Positions 7,447-16,471 of a stretch of DNA of 40,667 nt are shown piece after piece. The stretch spans positions 23,707-64,373 of the forward strand of contig CAJUGT010000004.1 of the NCBI GenBank assembly GCA_910586435.1, given 5' to 3'. The stretch is from an uncultured Acetatifactor sp. Lineage in GTDB: Bacteria; Bacillota; Clostridia; Lachnospirales; Lachnospiraceae. How positions within the stretch are numbered: position 1 is the stretch's first letter; the number at the start of each line of letters is the position of its first letter. A program made the position numbers and the translations under genes. Below the pieces are notes generated by a model. That model had not been told where the DNA came from and made no database searches. It worked only from the letters and a program-made list of their open reading frames with translations.

Positions 7447-10197
7447 TCATGTGGATGTTTGTATGACACTTACTTTAAGACTATGAAGCATGGTTGTGTT
7501 CTGCCAGCCGCCGGAGCCCGTTGTCCCCGTGTGCCAGATACATACACCGCCATAGGAATTTTCCTCAATCCCCACCTCCATATCCACCATAGCCTCATAA
7601 CGCCCCCAGCCTTTTGCTGCCTTTGAATTAACTGTTTCTGCGTGAACTGTAAGACGTTTTCCCGCAGCTTTTAATATAATCTCACATCCGGTACGATAAC
7701 AGGAAGTCACAATGCCCCCATTCAGCATTCTCGCTTCTCCTCCGTCATATCGCATTAAAATAAACCTTACAGCGTCAGCCGCTTCTTTTGTTCTAATGAT
7801 TCGCACCCCATATCCGGTCAGGGATATGGTATCAAATTTTATACACAGATCCATATACTGGCCTGCACTTCCGAATCCCTGGCCTGCGGTCTTGGCCGGG
7901 TCCGCCCTGATGCACAGAACCATATCCCCATATAATCCCTCCGGCGGTGTATATAACAGCCTTGCCCCCTGCACATTTTGATACAGTCCAAAGCCAATGC
8001 TGCCATTTCCCGTACTGCCATATTTCCAGGGTTCCTCCACATCCAGTTCCCAACGGGCGCCTGCGCTGCCCTGTGACGGCAGACAGTCAGCAACACGCTC
8101 TCCCGCCATATTCCCTGGCTGCGCCGCATCCACAGTCCAAAACCCCGCAAGCACCCTCTTTTGCAATCCGGTGGGCATACTGTCAAACTCTGTGTTTATC
8201 AACACCTTCCATCCCCCGTCCTCTGTCTCCTCCAAAATATCTTCCTCGGACACAGGCCGTTTGCTAATCAGTGTCACCGCCCTTCCTGCTTTTCCGCACC
8301 GATACTGCGGTATAATACAAACCATCAAATAATACCCCACCTCCCCCCAGGTCAAACGGTATTCTTTTTGTGGTTTTCCGCCCCGTGTCACTGCGGTCAA
8401 TATGGGATTTACTCCCTTTTCATTTTCACAGCAATACCAGGAAATATCTGAATTGTCTTCACACTTCCCATCCCCAAATCTGTAACTGACTCTGACAATC
8501 CCCTTTTCATCCTGTATAAATTCCGGTTCCTCCGCAAATTCCGGCGCTTCCTTCTTTTTCGGCCACACTGTCAATTCAGCCGCCCCTTCCAGCCCCTCCG
8601 GTGTAACCGCAAGGATACACACCTTCCGCTCTGACGCTTCCTCATTGCGCCCCTCCACCAGACACCTTCCATCCCCATACTCCGTGAGAATCACATACCT
8701 TTTATCCTGTTCCCTAACCAGATAGGAAACCTTTCTCCCCCTATCCTCTTCTCCGGAAAAATAGAAGACTCTGGCCCGCAATATAATTCCCGGCTCCCCT
8801 GATACAATCTCGCCTTCTCTCCCCTCCCGGTTATCAGTGCCGGGTAATCCCTCCGCTTCCAGTCGAAGTAATGTGGGAATCCTGCTCTTTCCGGCTTTTA
8901 TGGCATATTCTTTTACTTTCAGAGGGTCCCAGTCATCCATTCCCCGGAGCAAATTAAAGGTATTATACAGGATTCCCTCTTCTGTCACAAGCCGATACCC
9001 CTCCAATACCCCTTTTCCTTCCATGGAAACCGTCTGGGGCATGTCTTCCCCGCCAATGACAATCCCTTCTCCGCCGCCCTTCACCCCTGTTTTGTCCTGA
9101 CCGGAACCCGACAATGCCTCTGTCTCCTTTTCGCCAGTCAACTGCGACAATTCCGTTTTCCAGGAAGACTTCGGAAAATTTCCTCTCTTTATTTTATATT
9201 GGTAACAGCGCAGACCGGGCAAAGGATATTTTGTCCACGCAATCCGGTCATTTGCATCCCGCGTCCGCCCCTCTTCCCATTGAAACTCACTGTCCACCAC
9301 CGTTACAGGGCCGTTCTCTTTTGTAAAATACTGCTTTCTTTCCCCTCCGTCTCCTCCTATCCGGAAGCGGCACCCCAGAAACACTGCCCCGGAGCCTCTG
9401 GTATCATACAAAGGCCTGCTTCCATAGAAGTCAAAATCACATTCCACATATACCCCTCTGCCGTTCAGAGAATCATCTGTACACTCAAAATGACAGCGCA
9501 CATACAGGCATCTCTCACCTCCGCACACAGGGCACAGATTCAGCCTGCTGACAAAATCACAGTTTTGGGCCAGGACTCTATCCCCCCACTGCTTTGCCAG
9601 CTGCGCCTGGGTGATTACACTTGTCCTCTTTTTACGGCTCAGGCCTGGGCATGGGGAATAGTCCAGGTCCACATTACAATAATTTCCCATGGTCAGATTG
9701 GACAGCTCTAAGTCCCTGACACGAAATAAAAACAGGGTATAATTTCCCCTGGCCCCATGGGACTGCCCCCTGTTCCCTGCCAATACCACCTCATTTCGAT
9801 GCTCCGAAAGACCTGTCAATCTCAGGGCATCACATGCAATGGTCAATCCATACGGTTCGTCATGCCCCGGTTCCGGCACTGCCACATCCTCCGCCCCTGG
9901 GTCATGAAGCCAATATACACCGGGAGCAATCAAAACGGTAATCTTTTCTTTATTTGCAGCCTCCGTCTCCTTGACACAGCCTTTTTCCTCTCCAAGGGCA
10001 TTGACAGCCTCCATGGCTTCCCTAAGACTTTGATACACATGGGCATATTTGTCCGTCATGTCAGCATCCATCCCGCCGTCCAGAAGAATTGTCCTTTTAT
10101 TCAGTCCAATCTTTTTCCCCTGATATATCAAATAGTCTCCATAAAAAGTATAAGTATCCCCCACAGCAGCTTCCTCCCCCCGCAGATGCCGAATCAC
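7447..10197 (-). CDS. Large pectinesterase-like beta-helix protein
   Basis: The 916-aa protein has no signal peptide or membrane segment. Residues about 35-270 look like a right-handed parallel beta-helix of the pectin esterase/lyase type: VYQSLREAMEAVNA is the usual opening helix, ITVLIAPGVYWL the first strand, and repeated C/Y-V-x-C-x-F turns follow (YVRCHFECTD, YVECDFDFYG, FLGCRFRIGG). The middle (about 480-650) resembles Ig-like modules and the last 200 residues a jelly-roll/LamG-like sugar-binding fold. The start is GTG, one base after the TGA of the upstream gene, implying coupling. The absence of a secretion signal is odd for a polysaccharide-acting protein. Substrate unknown; a sugar esterase or lyase working with the co-transcribed glycosidase is the best inference. 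Confidence 0.8.
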   Translation of the reverse strand: MIRHLRGEEAAVGDTYTFYGDYLIYQGKKIGLNKRTILLDGGMDADMTDKYAHVYQSLREAMEAVNALGEEKGCVKETEAANKEKITVLIAPGVYWLHDPGAEDVAVPEPGHDEPYGLTIACDALRLTGLSEHRNEVVLAGNRGQSHGARGNYTLFLFRVRDLELSNLTMGNYCNVDLDYSPCPGLSRKKRTSVITQAQLAKQWGDRVLAQNCDFVSRLNLCPVCGGERCLYVRCHFECTDDSLNGRGVYVECDFDFYGSRPLYDTRGSGAVFLGCRFRIGGDGGERKQYFTKENGPVTVVDSEFQWEEGRTRDANDRIAWTKYPLPGLRCYQYKIKRGNFPKSSWKTELSQLTGEKETEALSGSGQDKTGVKGGGEGIVIGGEDMPQTVSMEGKGVLEGYRLVTEEGILYNTFNLLRGMDDWDPLKVKEYAIKAGKSRIPTLLRLEAEGLPGTDNREGREGEIVSGEPGIILRARVFYFSGEEDRGRKVSYLVREQDKRYVILTEYGDGRCLVEGRNEEASERKVCILAVTPEGLEGAAELTVWPKKKEAPEFAEEPEFIQDEKGIVRVSYRFGDGKCEDNSDISWYCCENEKGVNPILTAVTRGGKPQKEYRLTWGEVGYYLMVCIIPQYRCGKAGRAVTLISKRPVSEEDILEETEDGGWKVLINTEFDSMPTGLQKRVLAGFWTVDAAQPGNMAGERVADCLPSQGSAGARWELDVEEPWKYGSTGNGSIGFGLYQNVQGARLLYTPPEGLYGDMVLCIRADPAKTAGQGFGSAGQYMDLCIKFDTISLTGYGVRIIRTKEAADAVRFILMRYDGGEARMLNGGIVTSCYRTGCEIILKAAGKRLTVHAETVNSKAAKGWGRYEAMVDMEVGIEENSYGGVCIWHTGTTGSGGWQNTTMLHSLKVSVIQTST

Positions 10198-10198
10198 A

Positions 10199-11320
10199 TC
10201 ACTCTTTCAGCACCGTCCTCATATCCGCAACCACCCATTTGCCGTCAATGTTCACATAATAATAGGTATCGTTTGTGACAACCGTGCGATACTCCTTTGT
10301 CTTCGTCAGAAACATGGTCTTCTCAAAATAAACGTTGCAGGAAAAGAAATTATCGGAATAACGTATATAATCCGTCACCCTTTCATTGGCGAAAGTAGGC
10401 GCCTCATGTTGGCTGTACATCCACAGATCAAATCTTCGATAATGATCCGCCTGCTCCACAAAATAGGAATTCTCCGGGAACATGTATTTAAGCGGCTCCA
10501 CACTATGATTGCCCCCGGGCAAGTCGCCCGAAAAGAAATCCGAATAATTTTTCGCGTTTTTCAGCACATACTCCGCCAGCGCATCCTCTATCCGGCCTGT
10601 GGGAAACGCCCTTGCGTCTATGACACCTTCCACATTTGTATAGGCCATATCCTGCCCATATTTGTCCTGTATGACAATTTCAGGCATTTCAAACAATCCC
10701 GACACCTCATATTCCACAATGTCAGGCACGTCCACATATTCCGCCGCATATGAGAACGCTTCCACCTCCCATTGATTTCCGGTCAGTTCCCTTTCATCCG
10801 CCAATACGCCGTTTATCTGCACTGTACAAGTGTTGGGAGCATGTATCAAAAGCTTTGTGTCACCTGTTTCCAAAACAGGTTCCACAGAGGCAATTTCCCA
10901 ATCCTGTATTGACAGAATAAACATCAGCGGTTCCGACGCGGTTTCCCTCAGGGACACCGACGCAATCCTTCGGTCGCCGGCATAGATATGGTACACCGGT
11001 TTCTGTACATCATAGCTTCCGGGGGCCTTTTCAAAACGAAGGCTTTGGCCGGAAAGCTGTGCCATATACTTGTTCTTCACAATGTCAGGATCCTCAAATC
11101 TGCTTTGAGCGGAAGGAAATGAAAGCATTTCTCCTATCCTGCCCTCTTCCAAATCACATATCAGGGATTCCATGACCCGTTCCGGCTGTGAAGCCTCATA
11201 GGTTAAGAGACTGTCCTGCACATACCGCAATACATAGGCCCAAAACAGAACCAACACCATCAGAAATATAAAATAGCCAATCAAAAACACAGGGAATTTT
11301 TTCTTTTTTGAATGAGTCAT
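10199..11320 (-). CDS. Single-pass membrane-anchored extracellular protein
   Basis: About 373 aa: a KKKK-rich start, one membrane anchor at roughly residues 9-30, then a soluble outer domain of about 340 residues. No catalytic motif is recognised; the outer part has segments like NTF2-type or PepSY-type folds (IDGKWVVADMR at the end, which is typical of SnoaL/NTF2-like C-terminal strands). The start is set at ATG 11320, with AAGGAGGGG 8 nt upstream inside the preceding gene, whose TGA ends 2 nt before. It is the middle gene of a three-gene operon and may scaffold or regulate its partners at the membrane. Confidence 0.75.
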   Translation of the reverse strand: MTHSKKKKFPVFLIGYFIFLMVLVLFWAYVLRYVQDSLLTYEASQPERVMESLICDLEEGRIGEMLSFPSAQSRFEDPDIVKNKYMAQLSGQSLRFEKAPGSYDVQKPVYHIYAGDRRIASVSLRETASEPLMFILSIQDWEIASVEPVLETGDTKLLIHAPNTCTVQINGVLADERELTGNQWEVEAFSYAAEYVDVPDIVEYEVSGLFEMPEIVIQDKYGQDMAYTNVEGVIDARAFPTGRIEDALAEYVLKNAKNYSDFFSGDLPGGNHSVEPLKYMFPENSYFVEQADHYRRFDLWMYSQHEAPTFANERVTDYIRYSDNFFSCNVYFEKTMFLTKTKEYRTVVTNDTYYYVNIDGKWVVADMRTVLKE

Positions 11321-11322
11321 TT

Positions 11323-12429
11323 TCAATTCCCCTCCTTATCCACCACAAATGCCGTGGGCAGCAGCCAGGAAGATGTGGCATAATACAGTGTGACGCTGGA
11401 CATCTCATATGTACCGTCGTAATACATGGCGGAAGAACTGCCCCCATCCAGGTTTGCGGCGTTTACCGCCCCATATTCCTGCATGATGGAGATTAAATCC
11501 CTTGCCGTGGCGCCCAAATGTCCGCCCGCTCCCCGTCCGTCCGTAACCAGAAGAAGCACTGTCCCGTCTGCTCTCTGACCTATGGCCGTTCTGGGATTTG
11601 CCCCGCTGCCGCTTCCGCTGAACTCCGTGGCTGTTCCGTTGATAATAAGCTTGGTAAAATGATTGTCGTCCCCATCTTCAATATCTTTAAAACTCACTGC
11701 GTCTCTGATGTGATTCTCCGCCACAAAAGTTTCCACCTGTCCGGCAGAGAGATTCCCCGTATCCGCAATAATCAGCACATTGTCTTCATTAAAGCCAATC
11801 ATCACGTCCCCAGCCTGGGGCACATTATATTGTATCTGGCCGTTGCAGACCACGAGACCTTTGGGTTTCCCTCCCCAATTACCCAGGGAATAATATTCTC
11901 CTCCGTTGACCCCGCCAATGCAGTCCTCCTGCTGCACCAGCTGTTCCAATGTCAGACCGCTTTTGCTCTGGGAGTCATCGGACCAGGGGTAGATTGTAGC
12001 CAGTCTTATCCTTGCGGGATCACGCACAATCATCAGCTTTGCAAAAAAGGAATGGCCGGAGATTTCCACAATCTCCACATCCGGCTGTTCCTCCGGTTCC
12101 TCTTCACCAGTTACGGCACTGCCCTGAACAGGAATCACAATCATATCCGGATTCACCTCTTCTTCATTATGGGTCATGCCATTGCGGCCGGTGATGGCAA
12201 GTATTTCTTCCTCACTAAAATACCAGGAGGCCAGAAACTTCATCTGTCCTGTTTCCAAGATTGTTGACACAAACAAATCCCGCGCCGCCGGGCTTGGCCC
12301 ATGGCAGATGAGCCACAATGCGGTATAGGCCCCTACAAATGTAATCAGCAGAAAAGACATCAGCACCAGAAAAAATCTGCCGATATAGGTCAGCGCTCTA
12401 TGTGTCTTTGGTTTCTTATCTCTCTTCAT
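11323..12429 (-). CDS. Membrane-anchored phosphodiester glycosidase (NAGPA family)
   Basis: The 368-aa product has an N-terminal anchor (about residues 16-38) and an outer NAGPA/DUF2233 domain. Key segments are GGVNGGEYY near residue 178, NPRTAIGQRADGT near 278, LVTDGRGAGGHLGATA around 295-310 and NLDGGSSSAMYY near 326, all typical of the family that removes GlcNAc from phosphodiester linkages (human uncovering enzyme; bacterial YoeB/EPS-type homologues). Probable substrates are phosphodiester-linked sugars of exopolysaccharide or wall polymers. The ATG has GAGG 5 nt upstream. First gene of the operon; spacing to the next two is 2 and 1 bp. Confidence 0.9.
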   Translation of the reverse strand: MKRDKKPKTHRALTYIGRFFLVLMSFLLITFVGAYTALWLICHGPSPAARDLFVSTILETGQMKFLASWYFSEEEILAITGRNGMTHNEEEVNPDMIVIPVQGSAVTGEEEPEEQPDVEIVEISGHSFFAKLMIVRDPARIRLATIYPWSDDSQSKSGLTLEQLVQQEDCIGGVNGGEYYSLGNWGGKPKGLVVCNGQIQYNVPQAGDVMIGFNEDNVLIIADTGNLSAGQVETFVAENHIRDAVSFKDIEDGDDNHFTKLIINGTATEFSGSGSGANPRTAIGQRADGTVLLLVTDGRGAGGHLGATARDLISIMQEYGAVNAANLDGGSSSAMYYDGTYEMSSVTLYYATSSWLLPTAFVVDKEGN

Positions 12430-12524
12430 AGTTTCCTCATTTCTGTTTTCACATACATGAGTATTATAAAATGCAAAAACATATTAGTCAAGTTGTGGAC
12501 GCCACATGCCGGCCAAATGTCAAA

Positions 12525-12551
12525 CCTCCCGTAAATCTACTTTACGGGAGG
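12525..12551 (-). terminator. Perfect hairpin at end of HD gene
   Basis: CCTCCCGTAAA (12525-12535) pairs perfectly with TTTACGGGAGG (12541-12551) over a 5-nt loop. The arm includes the last codons and stop of the minus-strand HD gene. The following minus-strand bases are TTTGACATTT, so the T-run is short; a terminator of moderate strength is likely. Confidence 0.65.
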
Positions 12552-13160
12552 CTTCCATGGGGGCGGCGATAATAATGTGGTTCTGCCTATATCGGGTAAA
12601 ACATCATAAATGGAAGAACCCATTGCCTTCTCAAATTCTTCCTTGATTTCAAATGTTTTGTTCCATCCCGCCACATACCCCCCCATAATGCCATACCTCC
12701 TTGTGACATCCACAAATCTTTTTTCCAGTATGACAAATCCATAATCTGTGGCAAGGGAATCACACAGCTGAATCAGTCTGTCATAATCGTCCGCAGTACA
12801 ATTCATAATGTATTTTTTAATCTCAATCTCTTCTACCCGGGTGGGCTCATAGTCAAAAGCCTCCCTCATAAGCACATAAGAATGGGTCATACAGACTCTG
12901 GCAGCTTCCTCCCACCCCTTTTGCATACAATACACGTATCCTTCGTAGACATGTTTTGGAATATTCACAATGCCCACCCTCCTGCCAATGTCATGAAGAA
13001 TTCCGACAATGTATGCTTTGTCCTCATCCAGTCCCGGCACCAGATGCGCTATGTTTCTCGCCGCTATGCCCACATTCAGAGAATGCATAACCCAGGGTCC
13101 CGGATTGAGTTCCCCGGCTATTTCCAATTCCTTTTCCGCCTCTTCCTTGGTTGGCAACAT
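12537..13160 (-). CDS. HD-domain phosphohydrolase-like protein
   Basis: Cytoplasmic protein of 207 aa. A conserved His (WVMHSLNVG, about residue 25) is followed by LHDIGR at about 54-59, the HD metal-binding pair, and CMTHSYVLMREA further on, as in HD superfamily metal-dependent phosphohydrolases related to the YfbR/HDOD-like and MazG-associated groups. The substrate cannot be deduced. The start is placed at 13160 because GGAG lies 9 nt upstream; a longer frame to 13229 lacks a ribosome binding site. The last four codons form part of a perfect hairpin. Divergent from the ABC ATPase gene. Confidence 0.85.
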   Translation of the reverse strand: MLPTKEEAEKELEIAGELNPGPWVMHSLNVGIAARNIAHLVPGLDEDKAYIVGILHDIGRRVGIVNIPKHVYEGYVYCMQKGWEEAARVCMTHSYVLMREAFDYEPTRVEEIEIKKYIMNCTADDYDRLIQLCDSLATDYGFVILEKRFVDVTRRYGIMGGYVAGWNKTFEIKEEFEKAMGSSIYDVLPDIGRTTLLSPPPWKPPVK

Positions 13161-13350
13161 ATGTTTCTTCTCCTCTTCCCGTACTGTCTCCCCATTGCGG
13201 TACACCTTGTGAGATTGACAGTCCTGCAATGTTTTATTTGACTACAATACCATATTTTTCCCCTTTTGTCTTTTGTTTTGTATAAACCATATTTTATCAC
13301 AAAAAAGGTCCCCTGTCATTTCAAATACAAGAATTTCTTCACACATTTAA

Positions 13351-14022
13351 ATGCCAGTTTTGGAAATCAACAATATCAAATACGCTTATAGAAAACAGCC
13401 TGTTCTGCGAGGCGTAAACGCTCAGCTGGAGCTGGGCAAAATGTATGTCATTCTGGGACCTTCCGGGTGCGGCAAGACCACACTGCTTTCTCTTATGGGC
13501 GGTCTGGACAGTCCTTCCGCAGGACAGATTCTATACGATGGCCAGGACATTGCGAAATCCGGCCTGGCAAAGCACCGGCGCTGCCATGTGGCTTTTATCT
13601 TCCAGAGTTACAACCTCATCGATTATCTGACACCGGAAGAAAATGTAACACTGACTTCAAAACTGCCGCCCCTGCCAATTCTGGAGCAGTTGGGTATTAC
13701 CAAAGCAGAGGCAAGGCGAAATGTGCTGAAGCTCTCCGGGGGACAGCAGCAGCGTGTCGCAATCGCCCGTGCTCTCGCCAGCGACGCGCAGATCATTCTG
13801 GCAGATGAGCCTACCGGAAATTTAGACGAGGATACCGCAGGAGAAATCACTGCAATTCTGAAAGACAGCGCACATAAATCAGGAAAATGCGTGGTGGTCG
13901 TAACCCATTCCAATGAACTGGCAAAAGAGGCGGATGTAATCTTCCGGCTCCGTAAAGGAGAATTACAGATTTCAACTCTTTCCGGCATTCCGCCGCAGGC
14001 GGCTTCTTCCCGTAACCGGTAA
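13351..14022 (+). CDS. ABC transporter ATP-binding protein (MacB/LolD type), orphan
   Basis: The 223-aa nucleotide-binding subunit has a Walker A GPSGCGKTT at about 35-43, Q-loop FQSYN near 86, signature LSGGQQQRVAIARAL near 130, Walker B IILADEPTGNLD near 150 and the H-loop VVVVTHSNELA. The sequence matches the LolD/MacB/FtsE class, whose partner permeases carry one N-terminal TM and a large outer domain. No such permease is encoded next to it in this window, so the partner must be elsewhere or lost. No convincing ribosome binding site precedes the ATG. The last residues (GIPPQAASSRNR) are GC-rich and follow a conserved end, so the true C-terminus may be a late extension. Confidence 0.92.
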   Translation: MPVLEINNIKYAYRKQPVLRGVNAQLELGKMYVILGPSGCGKTTLLSLMGGLDSPSAGQILYDGQDIAKSGLAKHRRCHVAFIFQSYNLIDYLTPEENVTLTSKLPPLPILEQLGITKAEARRNVLKLSGGQQQRVAIARALASDAQIILADEPTGNLDEDTAGEITAILKDSAHKSGKCVVVVTHSNELAKEADVIFRLRKGELQISTLSGIPPQAASSRNR

Positions 14023-14222
14023 TTACAGCCGCCAACTGCGCTGCCAGCCTGCGCAGTGCAGCCCAATCTCTGAAGAGCCATGTTTTTTGTGTACCAGAAA
14101 TTCCGTTGTCTTTTTACTTCCTGAAAATTTGCCTTCACAGGCAAACAGAATTTGCCGGCTTACTTCAGTGACATTGTTGTATCGGAGTCCACTGCGTAAG
14201 AACTGACAAGGTTGCCATTTAC

Positions 14223-14251
14223 TTGACGCTGGGGCCAAAAAGTATTATAAT
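14223..14251 (+). promoter_or_regulatory. Sigma-A promoter of the surface-protein gene
   Basis: TTGACG (14223-14228), a 17-bp spacer and a perfect TATAAT (14246-14251) give a predicted start near 14258. That excludes the ATG at 14261 as the main start and supports ATG at 14312, leaving a 5' leader of about 54 nt. Confidence 0.75.
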
Positions 14252-14311
14252 AAGCAAAATATGGAAAGGCAAAATTTTAAAAAGGAAAAAGGAGAAGGGA
14301 AAGACAAATCA

Positions 14312-16471
14312 ATGAGTGAAGAATTCAAAAAACGATTGGCAAAAGCAGCCAGAAAAGGCAGGAGAATCGTCATTGCGGCCGCCGCAGGCGCAGTGGCGTT
14401 AAGCAGCATCGGTTATGCTCAGGCAATAGGCATAGAAGATGTTTTTGACGAACGTTATTACGCGGATAAGTACCCGGATCTTAAGGCTGCCTATGGTTAT
14501 GACAGGGCAGCTCTTCTGGAGCATTTCAAAAAGTTTGGCCTCTCAGAGGGCCGGGGCATGAATGAGATGATAGACATCGTCAAATACAGGGAGAATTATC
14601 CGGATCTTCAGGCTGCGTTTGGGGATAACTGGGACGCTTATGTTGCGCATTATCTTACCTATGGAGCCTTTGAGCACAGAGACAATGGCACCGATTTTGA
14701 CCCAGTAGATTATCTCGGCAGATACAGCGAATTGCAGGCTGCGTTTGGCAATAATATACTGGCAGCTTACAAGCATTACGAGGAATATGGAAAGCAGGAG
14801 GGCCGTGAGGTCAGAAGCGAGGCTGCCATAAAGGCCGAAGAAGAAGCGGCGGAAGACAACGGTCCCGCAGAGCCTGTGGAACCTACGGATAAACCCTCAG
14901 AGCCTACAGAGAAACCTGCGGAGCCCACGGATAAACCCTCAGAGCCTGAAAAAGGAAATTTTGAGATTCAGAGCGTGGAGGTTGTGGGCACCGGACGCAT
15001 CAGAGTGACTCTGAATCAGAAGACAGAACAGCCCCTTTTGCTGCAAGCGTTCAGCATCATCTGCAACAGCGGCGGCTCCGATATGACGATTCGGTCTGTG
15101 TCCACTGAAGATAATATGGTTTATGACCTGATAACTACCTATTACAGAGATCAGGACTACGATATACAGATTACCCTTGCCGACGGTACCGCAATCTCAA
15201 AAGTCTTTACGTATAGAACAGATTGTGCGCAGATTGCAGGCATCAACGCTGTCCGCACAAGCGCAAGCGAGGCAAGAATTACCTATAATTCCGATGAACC
15301 TGGCTATTTTTATTATATTTTAGAGGAAAACGGGCAGGCACGGGGAGCTTCCGTGGTAGAATTAGCTGACGCAACAGAAGCTGACATTATAAGAGATGGT
15401 GTTAAGACGGAGATGAAACAGCATGAAAATGTCTTTACCATTACCGGTCTGACCGAAGGCATGCCATATACCATGTATTATGTGGCTGTCAATACGGAAG
15501 AAAAGTCCACATTGGTAAACAGCCTTTCTATAGATGGGGAAGTCTTTGAGGAGAAGACCACCGCAATCAAAGGAGCCGAGGCATTTGCTGAGAAGCTGGC
15601 AAACGGCGAATTCCTGTATGGTTTTGAGATAGAGCTGGAGACCCCCACTTCAGAAAGCCTGACTTTGGAACAGTTTGACATAAGCTGTCCTCTGAGCAAG
15701 ACCACTCTTGGAGATGTGAAGACTTCAGATAATAGAATTTATCGTGTGTATATGCAAAGGGGCAGTATCCCTCAAGGCAATAACACTTACACCATCCTGA
15801 TTAACCTGAAGGATGGTACACAGTTAAAAGGTTCCTGCTATCTTGACTTGCAGGCGCCCAGAGTGAATGCCAGAAGCATTGAGTGGAAAGATGAGGATAC
15901 AATAGAGGTTGTTGTCAATTCGGACGAAGCAGGTACGCTTTATTACGCGATTCAAGACGAAGTAGAGGGCGAGGGAACCATCGTTGCCAAGGACCCTGCG
16001 CAGATTTATGCTTCGGGTACAAAGGTTTCAATAGGATATGGTTTGAATTATGTAACAGTCAAAGGCATCAAGGCGGGACAGTGGTTCTGCTATGTGTCAG
16101 AGGACGCAAAGGGCAACAGGGAGGATTTCTACAGCTATAAGCAGATTCCCGAATATACAGCTCCGGCTCCGGATGAAACATCACAGCCAAAGATTACAGA
16201 CGTTACGGTTGTGAAGACTTCAAGCAACGCAAAACTCAAGGTAGTGTTCAATCAATCTGTATATGGACTCTATGACAATAGCCTGACCCAGATCAGCGGA
16301 ATTGATAAAAGGCTGGCATTCTCTACGGAATATAGTTCTGAAGGAGAACTGGAAGATAATGTACTGACTCTTACTGTGATGGACCCGTCAATTTCCATAC
16401 CCACAGGCAGCCATACCCTGACTATTGTATTCTATGACGGAACAACATTAACATTTGATTTCACAGTGTAA
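14312..16471 (+). CDS. Modular secreted/surface protein with PDL repeats and Ig-like modules
   Basis: 719 aa from ATG 14312 (GGAG further upstream, promoter-supported). A lysine/arginine-rich start and a hydrophobic stretch ending AQA give a signal peptide. Three degenerate repeats of about 40 residues follow, with the pattern 'Y-x-x-x-Y-P-D-L-x-A-A-F/Y-G ... H-Y-x-x-x-G-x-x-E-G/H-R' (for example YYADKYPDLKAAYG). A Pro-Glu-Thr-Lys linker (EPTDKPSEPTEKPAEPTDKP, repeated) separates them from about 500 residues of beta-rich modules, in which 'T-x-S-x-A-x-x-x-x-N-S-D-E-x-G-x-x-Y-Y' recurs (NSDEPGYFYYI, NSDEAGTLYYA). No LPxTG motif or S-layer homology domain is seen; retention may be through the PDL repeats. 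Ligand unknown. Confidence 0.85.
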   Translation: MSEEFKKRLAKAARKGRRIVIAAAAGAVALSSIGYAQAIGIEDVFDERYYADKYPDLKAAYGYDRAALLEHFKKFGLSEGRGMNEMIDIVKYRENYPDLQAAFGDNWDAYVAHYLTYGAFEHRDNGTDFDPVDYLGRYSELQAAFGNNILAAYKHYEEYGKQEGREVRSEAAIKAEEEAAEDNGPAEPVEPTDKPSEPTEKPAEPTDKPSEPEKGNFEIQSVEVVGTGRIRVTLNQKTEQPLLLQAFSIICNSGGSDMTIRSVSTEDNMVYDLITTYYRDQDYDIQITLADGTAISKVFTYRTDCAQIAGINAVRTSASEARITYNSDEPGYFYYILEENGQARGASVVELADATEADIIRDGVKTEMKQHENVFTITGLTEGMPYTMYYVAVNTEEKSTLVNSLSIDGEVFEEKTTAIKGAEAFAEKLANGEFLYGFEIELETPTSESLTLEQFDISCPLSKTTLGDVKTSDNRIYRVYMQRGSIPQGNNTYTILINLKDGTQLKGSCYLDLQAPRVNARSIEWKDEDTIEVVVNSDEAGTLYYAIQDEVEGEGTIVAKDPAQIYASGTKVSIGYGLNYVTVKGIKAGQWFCYVSEDAKGNREDFYSYKQIPEYTAPAPDETSQPKITDVTVVKTSSNAKLKVVFNQSVYGLYDNSLTQISGIDKRLAFSTEYSSEGELEDNVLTLTVMDPSISIPTGSHTLTIVFYDGTTLTFDFTV

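Noticed and set aside
9199..9711. 170-codon plus-strand frame inside the beta-helix gene
   Set aside because: Codon pattern and product are those of an antisense shadow; the minus-strand protein is continuous and patterned here.
11518..12267. 249-codon plus-strand frame
   Set aside because: Lies opposite the NAGPA domain, whose motifs are clear; no start signal.
13623..14144. 173-codon minus-strand frame over the ABC ATPase
   Set aside because: Opposite the Walker and signature motifs of a clear ATPase; shadow.
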